Below are positions 34,660-43,024 of a stretch of 64,000 bases of DNA, one piece after another. The stretch lies in NCBI RefSeq assembly GCF_000478605.2, contig NZ_ASHX02000001.1, positions 6,215,001 through 6,279,000 on the forward strand, read 5' to 3'. Each line of letters starts with the position of its first letter. Within the stretch, counting starts at the first letter, position 1. The stretch is from Streptomyces thermolilacinus SPC6 (lineage in GTDB: Bacteria > Actinomycetota > Actinomycetes > Streptomycetales > Streptomycetaceae). Below the pieces are notes generated by a model. It worked only from the letters and a program-made list of their open reading frames with translations. It was not told where the DNA came from and searched no databases. A program made the position numbers and the translations under genes.

Positions 34660-34840
34660 GGAGCCGCCGGACCCGCCTTCTGCCCGGAGCCGCCGGACCC
34701 GCGCCCTGTCCGGACCCGCCTTCTGCCCGGACCTGCTGGACCCGCGCCCTGTCCGGACACGCCTCCTGCCCGGACCTGCCGGACCCGCCTTCTGCGGTAC
34801 CTGCCGGACCCTCGCCTCCTGCCCGTACCGCCTCCCCCCT
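34660..34840. repeat. Imperfect ~26-bp tandem repeats, non-coding
   Basis: About seven degenerate units built from CCGGACCCGC, CTTCTGCCCGGA and CGCCCTGTCCGGA blocks fill the gap between the terminator and the FAD/Rieske gene. No reading frame looks like a protein. Each unit contains CCGGA, and copies alternate between CTTCTGCCC and GCCCTGTCC variants. Confidence 0.6.
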
Positions 34841-34852
34841 GCCCGTACCGCT

Positions 34853-36430
34853 CTACGCCTCCGGGCCCGCGCCCCCGTCGCCCCCGCCCCCGTCCACGTC
34901 CTCCACGCGCTCCTGCTCCAGCGGGCGCGTCGCCGGGCCCTCCACGACCCGGCCCTCCACGTCGAACCGCGACCCGTGGCACGGGCACTCCCACGCCCGC
35001 TCACCGTCGTTGAAGTGCACCACGCACCCCAGGTGCGTACACCGCGCCGACACCGCGTGCAGCGACCCCGCCTCGTCCCGGTGGACCGCCAGGAGCCGCC
35101 CCCCGACCCGCACCACCGCGCCCTGGCCCGGCCGCACGTCGGCGACCGAGTCGGCGTACGCGCCGGGCGTCCGGTCGCCCACGAAGTGCTTCGCCACCTG
35201 CGCCTGGAGCCGCAGCATCGCCGGGACCTCGCGCAGCGGCCGCAGCCGCACCGGGTCGTACAGCGACGTCCACGCCGGGTCGCGGCCGCTGATCCGCGCC
35301 GCCAGCAGCGCCCCGGCCATCACCCCGCCGCTCATGCCCCACCCGGCGAACCCGGTCGCCACGTACACATGCCGCGCCCCGGCGTGCAGCCGGCCCACGT
35401 ACGGCACCCGGTCCGTCGTCCAGTTGTCCTGGGTCGCCCACCGGTGGGTGATCTCCAACGGCCCGAACCGCTCCCGCGCCCACGCCTCCAGGCGCGCGTA
35501 CCGCTCGCCGACCTCGCCCTCCTCCGCCGTGCCGGGGGTGAACTTCTCCCCGGTCACGAGGAGCATCCGCTGCCCGTCCGCGCCCATGGGCGCCGTCCGC
35601 ACCGACCGCGTGCCGCCCTCCGGCGTCAGGAACATCCCGCCCGGGTCGAGGTCCGCCGGGACGGGTCCCGCCACGACCAGCTCCCGCTTCGGCTCCAGCC
35701 GGGTGAACAGCAGCGCCCGGTCGAACACCGGGTAGTGCGTGGCGACCACCACGTGCCGGGCGTCCACCGTGTCACCGCGCTCGGTGGTCAGGCGGCACGG
35801 CGTGCCCTCCCGCAGCCGCGTCACCCGGGTCCGCTCGTAGATCCGCCCGCCGAGCCGCTCCAGGTCGGCGGCGAGCCCGAGCAGGTACTTCCGCGGATGG
35901 AACTGCGCCTGCCCCTCCAGCCGCACCGCGCCCGCCACCGGGAACGGCAGCGGCGTTCGTGTCACGAACGTGGCGGGCAGCCCGGCCTCAAGTGCCGCGT
36001 CCGCCTCCGCCCGCAGCGACTCCACCTGCCCGGGGTCCTCCGTGTACGTGTACGCGGGCAGGCGCTCCAGGTCGCAGTCGATGCCGAGCTCCTCGCTCAC
36101 CTCCGCCACCCGCTCCACGGCCAGCTGCTGCGAGTGCGCGTACAGTCGGGCCGCCCGCGCACCGTGCGTGGACCTCACCTCCGCGTACACCTGGCCGTGC
36201 AGCGCCGACAGCTTGGCCGTCGTGTGGCCGGTCACGCCCGTCGCGATCCGGTCGGCCTCCAGCAGCACCACCCGGAGCCCGGCCCGCGCCAGCTCCCACG
36301 CCGTGCACAGCCCCGCGATGCCGCCGCCCACGACGGCTACCTCCGTCTCGGCCGAACCGGCCAGGGCGGGCCGGGCGGGGCCGGGCGCGTACTCCATCCA
36401 CAGCGAACCGGACAGCGGGTCGACGACCAT
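34853..36430 (-). CDS. FAD-dependent oxidoreductase with C-terminal Rieske domain
   Basis: A 525-residue fusion protein. The N-terminal DAO-type flavin domain begins with the dinucleotide motif VAVVGGGIAGLCTAWELARAG and contains TGHTTAKLS and GFAGWGMSGG. The last ~100 residues form a Rieske [2Fe-2S] domain with CTHLGC and CPCHGSRFD as cluster ligands. Similar fusions are widespread in actinomycetes and are usually called FAD-dependent oxidoreductases of unknown substrate. The ATG at 36430 has GGAGGAGGAG upstream. The upstream DNA carries a decamer repeat array and then a divergent DUF6480 gene. Confidence 0.93.
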   Translation of the reverse strand: MVVDPLSGSLWMEYAPGPARPALAGSAETEVAVVGGGIAGLCTAWELARAGLRVVLLEADRIATGVTGHTTAKLSALHGQVYAEVRSTHGARAARLYAHSQQLAVERVAEVSEELGIDCDLERLPAYTYTEDPGQVESLRAEADAALEAGLPATFVTRTPLPFPVAGAVRLEGQAQFHPRKYLLGLAADLERLGGRIYERTRVTRLREGTPCRLTTERGDTVDARHVVVATHYPVFDRALLFTRLEPKRELVVAGPVPADLDPGGMFLTPEGGTRSVRTAPMGADGQRMLLVTGEKFTPGTAEEGEVGERYARLEAWARERFGPLEITHRWATQDNWTTDRVPYVGRLHAGARHVYVATGFAGWGMSGGVMAGALLAARISGRDPAWTSLYDPVRLRPLREVPAMLRLQAQVAKHFVGDRTPGAYADSVADVRPGQGAVVRVGGRLLAVHRDEAGSLHAVSARCTHLGCVVHFNDGERAWECPCHGSRFDVEGRVVEGPATRPLEQERVEDVDGGGGDGGAGPEA

Positions 36431-36450
36431 GGGCACTCTCCTCCTCCGTA

Positions 36451-36530
36451 CGATTCCGCACGTGTCCGCACGTCTGCGCGCGTCTGTACGCGTCCGCAGG
36501 CTTGCGCACACTCGCGCACGCTTGCGCGCG
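36451..36530. repeat. Eight imperfect decamer repeats in helical phase
   Basis: Successive 10-bp units (CGATTCCGCA, CGTGTCCGCA, CGTCTGCGCG, CGTCTGTACG, CGTCCGCAGG, CTTGCGCACA, CTCGCGCACG, CTTGCGCGCG) run without spacers, starting 20 bases upstream of the FAD/Rieske start codon. One unit per helical turn would put all copies on one DNA face. Confidence 0.6.
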
Positions 36531-36582
36531 ACACCGGACCGCGCCGGCGGCCCGCGCAGGTCCGGGTGCCCGGAGAAGGGGC

Positions 36583-36618
36583 ATGAAACCCCGCGAGCTG
36601 CGCACTCGTCTCCCATGA
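36583..36618 (+). CDS. 11-codon leader peptide coupled to the DUF6480 gene
   Basis: MKPRELRTRLP is preceded by a strong GGAGAAGGGG and ends with TGA overlapping the ATG of the DUF6480 gene (ATGA). The DUF6480 gene has no ribosome binding site of its own, so ribosomes finishing this leader probably restart there. Three of the eleven residues are arginine. Confidence 0.6.
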   Translation: MKPRELRTRLP

Positions 36619-36854
36619 CCCACCACATCAACCCACACGACCCCGACCCCGACCGCACCCCGCGGGTGGACTCCGGCGGCCTCACACCGCCCGGCGAGAC
36701 CCCACCGGGCGAGGGCGGCCTGTCCGGCGCGGGCCCCCGCGAGACCCACAACCCGCCGACGGGCTGGGCCAAGGCCCCACTGGCGATGATCCTGGTCGTG
36801 GTCGTCCTGGTGGCCGCCCTGTTCGCCGTGATGGCGGTCGTCATCGCCACCTGA
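36615..36854 (+). CDS. DUF6480 family small membrane protein
   Basis: A 79-residue protein with a Pro/Asp-rich soluble N-terminus (HDPDPDRTPRVDSGGLTPPGETPPGEGG), an ETHNPPTGWAKAP junction and one C-terminal transmembrane helix of about 22 hydrophobic residues. The pattern matches DUF6480, a small actinobacterial family of unknown function. The ATG at 36615 overlaps the end of an 11-codon leader that carries the only good ribosome binding site. Confidence 0.82.
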   Translation: MTHHINPHDPDPDRTPRVDSGGLTPPGETPPGEGGLSGAGPRETHNPPTGWAKAPLAMILVVVVLVAALFAVMAVVIAT

Positions 36855-36953
36855 CCGTCTCCACGCCTGTACCGCCCCGTACAAACTCCGCAGACAGGGC
36901 GCCATACTGGACGGGCCGGGGAGGCACGGGAACGACGGGGGCGACACCACGCG

Positions 36954-39335
36954 ATGGCGGAGACCAGGCTCATCCACGGCCGCTACCGGCTGCTGGAGGT
37001 GATCGGGCGCGGCGGCATGGGCGAGGTGTGGCGCGCCACCGACGAGTCGCTCGGCCGCAGGGTCGCCGTGAAGTGCCTCAAACCGCTGGGACCGCGCCAT
37101 GACGACGGCGTCGCGGGGGTGCTGCGGGAACGGTTCCGGCGCGAGGCCCGGGTGGCCGCGGCCCTCCAGCACCGGGGCGTGACGGTGGTCCACGACTTCG
37201 GCGAGGCGGACGGCACCCTGTTCCTCGTCATGGAACTGCTGGAGGGCCGCAACCTCAGCCAGCTCCTGGGCGACAACGCCCACCACCCGCTGCCCGTCCA
37301 CGACGTGGTGGACATCGCCGAACAGGTCGCCGACGCCCTCGCGTACACGCACCGCCAGGGCATCGTCCACCGTGACCTCAAACCGGCGAACATCATGCGC
37401 CTCGCCGACGGCACGGTGAAGATCTGCGACTTCGGCATCGCGCGCCTCGGCGACGGCATCGGCGTCTCCTCCCGCCTCACCAGCACCGGAATCGCCATGG
37501 GCACCCCGCACTACATGTCGCCCGAGCAGATCAGCGGCGGCGAGGTGGACCACCGCAGCGACCTGTACTCGCTGGGCTGCGTCCTGTACGAAATCGCCAC
37601 CGGCGCCCCGCCGTTCGACCAGGACGACACATGGGCGATCCTCGTCGGCCACCGCGACACACCGCCGGAGCCCCTCCGCAAGCGCCGCGCCGACCTGCCG
37701 CCGCTGTTCGAGCGGATCGTGCTGGACCTGCTCGCCAAGACCCCGGAGGCCCGCCCCGCCGACGCGGGCGACCTGCGCCGCCGCATCACCGGCAGCCGCG
37801 CCGTCCTGCCCCCCGGCCCGTCCGGGTACGTCCCGCTCGGCCCCATACCCGTACCGGCGGCCCCGGCCGTCCCCGCGCCGCGGCTGCCCGCCTGGACCCG
37901 CTCCATGACGATCGGCCGCGCGTCGGTCCGGGCGACCCTGCCGCACGCCGCGCTCCCGCGGGACGAGGCGGCCACGGCCCTGACCGGCCACTGGACGACG
38001 GCCACCGCCGTACCCCCGCGCCCGCAGACCCCGCCCCTCACCCCGGCGTCCCCCGTCCCCGGCACGTTCCACACCCCGCCCTCGGCCCCGGCACCCGGCG
38101 TCCTGGCCGCCGCCACCGCCACCCCGCCCGGCCTCCCGGCCGCCCCTCCACCTGGATCTCCCGCCGTACCGGCCCCCGTACCGGCCGTCGAGCCGGAGCT
38201 GCTGGGCGTCCTGGCCGGGCGGCACGGCGCGGGTCTCAGCCTGGGGCGCCTGGGCCGCTGGGCGGAGGCCGCCGACGTGCACCGCTCCGTCGCCGCCGAG
38301 CGCGAGCGGGCCCTCGGCCCCGACCACCCCGACACCCTGAACAGCCGTTACGAGCACGCCTTCGCCCTCAGTCGCGCGGGCCGTTCCGCCGACGCCCTGC
38401 GCGCGTTCGGCCACGTCGCGGAGAGCCGCGCCCGCGTCCTGGGCCCCGACCACCCCGACACGCTCAGGGCCCGTCAGGAGACCGCGTACGTCCTGGGCCG
38501 CCTCGGCCGGCACGCCGAGGCCCACCCCGTGTACGCCGAGGTCCTCGCCGCCCGCGAGCGCGTCATGGGCGCCGAGCACCCGGACACGCTGCGCTGCCGC
38601 CACAACCTGGCGTTCACGCTCGGCAGGCTCGGCCGCCTGGAGGAGTCGTACCGGATGGCGTACGAGGTGGCCGCCGCCCGCGCCAGGCTGTTCGGCCCCG
38701 GCCATCCCGACACGCTGGCCACGCTCTACGAGGTGGCCCACACCCTGGGCCGCCTCGACCGCTGGGCCGACGCGCTCGGCACGTACCAGCAGGTCGCCGA
38801 CGCCCGCGCCCGTGCGCTCGGCCCGGACCACCCCGACACGCTCGCCGCCCGCTACGAGGCCGGGATCTGCCTGGGGCGCCTCGGACGCGGCCGGGAGGCC
38901 CTGGAGCTGTACCGGGCCCTGGCCGCCGCCCGCACCCGGGCGCAGGGCCCCGACGACCCGGAGACCCTGCGCGCCCGGCACGGCCTCGGCGTCAACCTGG
39001 GACGGCTCGGCCGCTGGGAGGAGGCGCTCGCCGAGGCCCGCGAGGTCACCGCGATCCGCGCCCGCGTACTGGGCCCCGACCACCCGGACACGCTGGTCAG
39101 CGGCCGGGAGGTCGCCGTGTGCCTGGGCTGGCTCGGCCGCTGGTCCGAGGCGCTCGACCGGTACCGGCAGGTCGCCGCCGCCCGCGAGCGGGCCTTCGGA
39201 CCCGACCACCCGGACACGCTCGCCAGCCGCAACGACGAGGCGCAGTGCCTGGAGCAGCTGGGCCGCCACGCGGAGGCGGTGGAGCTGTACCGGCGCGTCG
39301 CCGCGTCCCGCCGCCGTCCCCCGGCAGGCGGCTGA
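36954..39335 (+). CDS. Ser/Thr kinase fused to kinesin-light-chain-like TPR repeats
   Basis: A 793-residue protein. The kinase domain (residues 10-270) has GRGGMG, catalytic Lys40, HRDLKPAN with Asp141, DFG and GTPHYMSPEQ. A Pro/Ala/Thr-rich linker (about 275-415) follows. The C-terminal ~370 residues hold eight 42-residue tetratricopeptide repeats, each ending in a variant of LGPDHPDTL and starting LGRLGRW.EAL. No transmembrane helix is seen. Kinase-TPR fusions of this type are signalling scaffolds whose partners bind the TPR superhelix; partners here are unknown. ATG at 36954. Confidence 0.93.
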   Translation: MAETRLIHGRYRLLEVIGRGGMGEVWRATDESLGRRVAVKCLKPLGPRHDDGVAGVLRERFRREARVAAALQHRGVTVVHDFGEADGTLFLVMELLEGRNLSQLLGDNAHHPLPVHDVVDIAEQVADALAYTHRQGIVHRDLKPANIMRLADGTVKICDFGIARLGDGIGVSSRLTSTGIAMGTPHYMSPEQISGGEVDHRSDLYSLGCVLYEIATGAPPFDQDDTWAILVGHRDTPPEPLRKRRADLPPLFERIVLDLLAKTPEARPADAGDLRRRITGSRAVLPPGPSGYVPLGPIPVPAAPAVPAPRLPAWTRSMTIGRASVRATLPHAALPRDEAATALTGHWTTATAVPPRPQTPPLTPASPVPGTFHTPPSAPAPGVLAAATATPPGLPAAPPPGSPAVPAPVPAVEPELLGVLAGRHGAGLSLGRLGRWAEAADVHRSVAAERERALGPDHPDTLNSRYEHAFALSRAGRSADALRAFGHVAESRARVLGPDHPDTLRARQETAYVLGRLGRHAEAHPVYAEVLAARERVMGAEHPDTLRCRHNLAFTLGRLGRLEESYRMAYEVAAARARLFGPGHPDTLATLYEVAHTLGRLDRWADALGTYQQVADARARALGPDHPDTLAARYEAGICLGRLGRGREALELYRALAAARTRAQGPDDPETLRARHGLGVNLGRLGRWEEALAEAREVTAIRARVLGPDHPDTLVSGREVAVCLGWLGRWSEALDRYRQVAAARERAFGPDHPDTLASRNDEAQCLEQLGRHAEAVELYRRVAASRRRPPAGG

Positions 39336-39383
39336 CGCGGGGTCACCTGTCCGCCCGGTCGGCCCGCCCGTCCGGGCAGCCGT

Positions 39384-39416
39384 TCGGGCGGGCACCCGCA
39401 CCGGGTACCCGCCCGA
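39384..39416. terminator. Hairpin between the convergent kinase and secreted-peptide genes
   Basis: TCGGGCGGG (39384-39392) and CCCGCCCGA (39408-39416) form a perfect 9-bp stem with flanking T and A residues. It lies between the two convergent stop codons. Confidence 0.7.
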
Positions 39417-39439
39417 GAACGCCGTCGCTGCGGCAGCGG

Positions 39440-39622
39440 TCAGCCCACGTGCCAGCAGGTTCCTTCGAACCCGGCGACGTGGACGTCGCCCGCCTTGACG
39501 TGACCGCCGCTCAGCCAGCAGCCCTTCACACCACCATCGCCGCCGTGTGCGGCGGCGGGGGCGGCGGTGAGGAATCCGACGGCGAGCAGACCGGCCAGAG
39601 CGATCGAGATGCGGCGAAGCAT
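39440..39622 (-). CDS. Small secreted peptide with a cysteine pair
   Basis: A 60-residue precursor. The first ~25 residues are a typical Sec signal (MLRRISIALAGLLAVGFLTAAPAAA), leaving a mature peptide of about 35 residues that is Gly/His/Val-rich and has two cysteines, each followed by Trp (GCWLSGGHV... and GTCWHVG). A disulfide between them is likely. The ATG at 39622 has an optimal AAGGAGAG. I do not recognise the family; it is shorter than chaplins and lacks their signature. It could be a surface peptide or a secreted bioactive peptide. Confidence 0.8.
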   Translation of the reverse strand: MLRRISIALAGLLAVGFLTAAPAAAHGGDGGVKGCWLSGGHVKAGDVHVAGFEGTCWHVG

Positions 39623-39817
39623 GTTTCTCTCCTTCGAGTGGGGGACTCGCCACGACTCTTCACCAGCCGTGAGCGCCCCGCACGCCGAGACGTACGACCG
39701 GGTGGCGCCCCCCACCCGCACGCCCCACCCGAACCGCCACCGCGCACGGCTCCGGGCCGGCCGCGTGGCGCGGCCGGCCCGGAGGACCCATGCGTGAGGG
39801 GAGAGGAGGGCGACGGG

Positions 39818-40018
39818 TCAGGGCTGGGCGGGCGGCTCCCGGCGCTGCTCAGGGTCACGGCCCAGCTGGTCCTTGAGCCGGTCCTGCGCGGTGTCCACAT
39901 GGCCGCTGTGACGGCCCTGCGCGCGCTTGTCCACATAGTCGCCGGACTTGTCGACGCCCTTGCCGGCCTGCGCCTCGTGCCCCTTCAGCATGTTCTTGAG
40001 CTTGTCCATCATGGACAT
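39818..40018 (-). CDS. MT0933/Rv0909-like antitoxin family protein
   Basis: A 66-residue charged helical protein: MSMMDKLKNMLKGHEAQAGKGVDKSGDYVDKRAQGRHSGHVDTAQDRLKDQL follows the pattern of the MT0933 antitoxin family (DKLK, GVDKAGDYVDKKTGGKY, D.A.D.LKDQLG). In Mycobacterium a member (Rv0909) pairs with a toxin gene; no toxin is adjacent here, and orphan copies are common in Streptomyces, so the antitoxin function is uncertain. ATG at 40018 after GAGGACG. Confidence 0.82.
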   Translation of the reverse strand: MSMMDKLKNMLKGHEAQAGKGVDKSGDYVDKRAQGRHSGHVDTAQDRLKDQLGRDPEQRREPPAQP

Positions 40019-40104
40019 GGGTCGTCCTCTCGCCGAGTGACCCCCTGCCGTCCAGTCTCCCCGTCCCGCCGCGTACCCGCATCCGGGGGACGCGGCGGCC
40101 CGTC

Positions 40105-40962
40105 TCAGTCCCGCCCGGCCCGCTCGTCGCGGGAGCGCAGCCACTCCTCGTGCGCGAGGCTCACCCGCTTCCACAGGGCCGCCCGGTCGTCGGCGTCCAG
40201 GTCGCCGAGGTCGCGGCGGAAGGCACCCTCCAGCAGGCCGAACCACTCCTCCTCCGAGTCCACGACCCGCTCCTCCGTGCCCGCCGCGCCGATCCGCCGC
40301 ACCACCCGGCCGCGCAGCGCATGCGCCGCGTCCGGGGCGCGGCGCAGCACGGCGAACGTCGTCATGAACGGCGAGTCGGGGGCGGTGGACAGCCGTACGT
40401 GCTCGGCGGCGAAGTCCTCCGGCGCGGCGGCCCCGCCCCGGAACTCCATCACCCGGAAGGTGCCGCGCTCGTCGTGGAGGAACGTCCACCCGCCCGGCTC
40501 GGTCACCGACGGCTCCATGCCGTACGTGAACGGGCCCTGCCGGTACGTCCCCGCGCGCAGCGGCAGCGGCTCGACCGGCCCGTCGCCCAGGCCCACGTCC
40601 ACGAACCAGCCCTCGCCGTCCACCCGCACGGTCAGCGCCATGTGGTTGCCGTTCGCGCCCCGCCCGTCCCGGTCCTCGTGGACGCCGCCCACATGGAGCG
40701 TCACGTCGTAGCCGAGGGCGGCGAGCAGCGCGGCGAAGCCGCCGTTCAGGTGGAAGCAGTAGCCGCCCTGCCCCGCCGCGAACCGGCGCACCGAGAGCTC
40801 CGGCTCCATGCCGGGCGGCCTGCCGACCTGGATGCCGATGTTCTCGTACGGCACGCGCTCCAGGTGTGCCCGCTGCAACGCGAACAGCTCGTCCCTCGAC
40901 GGCGTCCCGGACGGGGTGACGCAGAGCCGGTCCAGATATCCCGCAAATCCTCCATCGATCAT
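40105..40962 (-). CDS. Arylamine N-acetyltransferase
   Basis: A 285-residue NAT family enzyme transferring acetyl from acetyl-CoA to arylamines or hydrazines. The Cys-His-Asp triad is visible as C69 (GGYCFHLNGGF), H107 (NGNHMALTV) and D122 (FVDVGLGD), and the N-terminal YENIGIQVG matches the family. The residue before GGYC is Gln instead of the usual Arg of RGGxC. Related NATs also close rings in ansamycin biosynthesis (RifF type), but no polyketide genes are near, so a general detoxification role is likelier. ATG at 40962. Confidence 0.92.
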   Translation of the reverse strand: MIDGGFAGYLDRLCVTPSGTPSRDELFALQRAHLERVPYENIGIQVGRPPGMEPELSVRRFAAGQGGYCFHLNGGFAALLAALGYDVTLHVGGVHEDRDGRGANGNHMALTVRVDGEGWFVDVGLGDGPVEPLPLRAGTYRQGPFTYGMEPSVTEPGGWTFLHDERGTFRVMEFRGGAAAPEDFAAEHVRLSTAPDSPFMTTFAVLRRAPDAAHALRGRVVRRIGAAGTEERVVDSEEEWFGLLEGAFRRDLGDLDADDRAALWKRVSLAHEEWLRSRDERAGRD

Positions 40963-41015
40963 GGGACTTGACCCTAATCCCCGCCCCTCGGAAGGCCGGG
41001 CGGGGACGTCCGGGC

Positions 41016-42848
41016 TCAGTCGGCCGACGCCGTCCAGCCGTCCGCCTCGATGAGCGCCGCGTCCGACGGGCGCGCCTCGTCGAACAGCGTTTGCCCGCCG
41101 TCCAGGACCCGCAGCCCGTCCACGTACACGCCGCGCCCCACATAGCGGGTGTCCGTCCGGTACCGCCAGCGCAGCCGCAGCGGACCGGCGCCGGACCACG
41201 CCGACAGGTCGGCCTCCAGCCGGTGCCAGACCCGCCCCGACCAGCCCGTGACCGAGCCGCCCGGGTGCTCCCGCGCCTCCCCGCCCGGCCGTACGGTCAC
41301 GAACGGCACCGGCCGCCACTCGGCCGCCGCGCCCCTGGCAGGCTCCACCGCCGCCTCCAGGACGACCGTGTCCGCGCCCGGCTCGGTGTCCCACCACAGG
41401 GCGCACCGCAGCCGCGCCCGCGCCGTCGCGGTCCGTACGGGGGGCAGGGTCAGCGTCGCCGTCGCGGCCGACGCCGTCCCGGCGAACCAGGCGGTCCTGC
41501 CGTGCGCGGGCCTGACCGGTACCGCCCGCGCCATGCGGTCGGCCACCGCGACCCGGGGCGCGGAGCCGGAGCGCCAAGTGCGGACCGGGTGGACGGAGTT
41601 GCCCAGCAGGATCAGGAACGAGTCGGTCGTCGGGTCGAGGACCAGGCTCGTCCCGGTGAACCCGGTGTGCCCGGCCGTGCGGGGCGTGGCCATCGCGCCC
41701 ATGTACCAGTGCTGGTACAGCTCGAAGCCGAGCCCGTGCTCGTCGCCGGGGAACGCCGTGTTGAAGTCGGTGAACATCAGCTCCACGGACTCGGGGCGCA
41801 GGACGCGCGCGCTGCCGTAGGCGCCGCCGTTCAGCAGCGTACGGGCGAGGACGGCCAGGTCCCAGGCGCAGGAGAAGACCCCCGCGTGCCCGGCGACCCC
41901 GCCGAAGCCGTACGCGTTCTCGTCGTGCACCTCGCCCCACACCATGCCCCGGTCGAGCCCCGACCACGGCCTGCGCGCGTCCTCGGTCGCCGCGATCCGG
42001 GGCCGCCACGAAGCGGGCGGGTTGAAGCGGGTGCGCCGCATCCCCAGCGGGCCCGTGATCCGCTCCCGCAGCAGCGCGTCCAGCGGCCGCCCGGTGACCT
42101 CCTCCAGCAGCAGCTGCAAGGCGATCAGGTTCAGGTCGGAGTAGCGGTACACGGTGCCGGGCGGGTTCAGGGGCCGCTCGTCCCACAGCAGCCGCAGCTT
42201 GCCCTCGCGGGTCGGCTGCTCGTACAGCGGGAGCCACGCCCGCAGCCCCGACGTGTGGGTGAGCAGGTGACGCACCGTGATGCCGCCCTTGCCGCCCCCG
42301 CCGAAGTCCGGCAGGCGCTCGGCGACCGCGCCCTCCAGCTCCAGCTCGCCCCGCTCCAGCAGCTGCACCGCGAGGAGCGAGGTGAACAGCTTGGTCAGCG
42401 ACGCCAGGTCGAAGACGGTGTCCTCACGCATCGGGATCCGCTGCTCGGGCGGCAGCTCCACGCCCCGCCCGGTCGTCTCGTCGTACGCCGCGTACCGCAC
42501 CGCGTAGCCGATCGCCTGGTGCAGCGCCACGAACGGGCCGCGCCCCGCGAGGATCACCGCGCCCGCGTACCAGGGGTGCGTGGGGGAGGGGCCGAGGTAC
42601 CGCTCGGCGTCCGCCGTCAGCAGATCGAGGTGGCCGGGCAGCAGCCCCGCCTGCTCGGCCGTGCCGTGCCGCAGCACCGGACCGCCCGTCCCCTGGGGCG
42701 CCGCGCCCGTCCCGTCGGCCGTCGTGCCGTCCCGGCGCGCGGCGGCGGCGCCCGGGAGCGGGCCGATCACCAGCGCACCCCCCAACGCCAGCACCCCGCC
42801 GCCGAACGCCCGCCGCCCGACCCCGCCCGCAACCGGGTCCCGCACCAT
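41016..42848 (-). CDS. Secreted serine hydrolase (class C beta-lactamase/esterase fold)
   Basis: A 610-residue exported enzyme. An N-terminal twin-arginine-like signal (GRRAFGGGVLALGGALVIG) precedes a beta-lactamase-related domain with SLTK (S150-K153), YSDLN (Y236) and HTGFTG. A C-terminal beta-sandwich of about 200 residues (from ~430) with repeated Trp-rich strands follows. The family includes esterases, D-Ala-D-Ala carboxypeptidases and cell-wall amidase-like enzymes; the exact activity cannot be read. The ATG at 42848 has GGGAGGG upstream. An operator-like palindrome pair lies 58-76 bases upstream. Confidence 0.92.
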   Translation of the reverse strand: MVRDPVAGGVGRRAFGGGVLALGGALVIGPLPGAAAARRDGTTADGTGAAPQGTGGPVLRHGTAEQAGLLPGHLDLLTADAERYLGPSPTHPWYAGAVILAGRGPFVALHQAIGYAVRYAAYDETTGRGVELPPEQRIPMREDTVFDLASLTKLFTSLLAVQLLERGELELEGAVAERLPDFGGGGKGGITVRHLLTHTSGLRAWLPLYEQPTREGKLRLLWDERPLNPPGTVYRYSDLNLIALQLLLEEVTGRPLDALLRERITGPLGMRRTRFNPPASWRPRIAATEDARRPWSGLDRGMVWGEVHDENAYGFGGVAGHAGVFSCAWDLAVLARTLLNGGAYGSARVLRPESVELMFTDFNTAFPGDEHGLGFELYQHWYMGAMATPRTAGHTGFTGTSLVLDPTTDSFLILLGNSVHPVRTWRSGSAPRVAVADRMARAVPVRPAHGRTAWFAGTASAATATLTLPPVRTATARARLRCALWWDTEPGADTVVLEAAVEPARGAAAEWRPVPFVTVRPGGEAREHPGGSVTGWSGRVWHRLEADLSAWSGAGPLRLRWRYRTDTRYVGRGVYVDGLRVLDGGQTLFDEARPSDAALIEADGWTASAD

Positions 42849-42905
42849 GACCGCCCTCCCCGCCTCCGGCAGCACCGCCGTCTGAAGGAAACCTTCGCCG
42901 TCGCG

Positions 42906-42924
42906 TTCATCAGATGAAACTTTC
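42906..42924. promoter_or_regulatory. Overlapping palindromes upstream of the serine hydrolase gene
   Basis: TTCATC-A-GATGAA (42906-42918) overlaps GAAA-C-TTTC (42916-42924) in an AT-rich island of the divergent gap between the serine hydrolase and antiporter genes. This looks like an operator; the GAAA/TTTC half-sites recall RpiR-type repressor sites, which is only a suggestion. Confidence 0.45.
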
Positions 42925-43024
42925 TTACCGCCGCACCCACCCGTCAAGGAGGCCGACACGGGAACTGAGCCCCCATCAGCCGCGTCGGCGTGCGCCCCGC
43001 GCGCCGCGATGGCAGCGTGGCCGC

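Noticed and set aside
36451..36530. A CRISPR array
   Set aside because: The units are 10 bp, imperfect and without spacers, and no cas genes are present.
39818..40018. A toxin-antitoxin module
   Set aside because: The MT0933-like protein has no toxin gene beside it; the neighbours are a secreted peptide and an acetyltransferase.
40105..40962. An ansamycin amide synthase (RifF type)
   Set aside because: The NAT fold fits, but there are no polyketide synthase or AHBA genes in the window.
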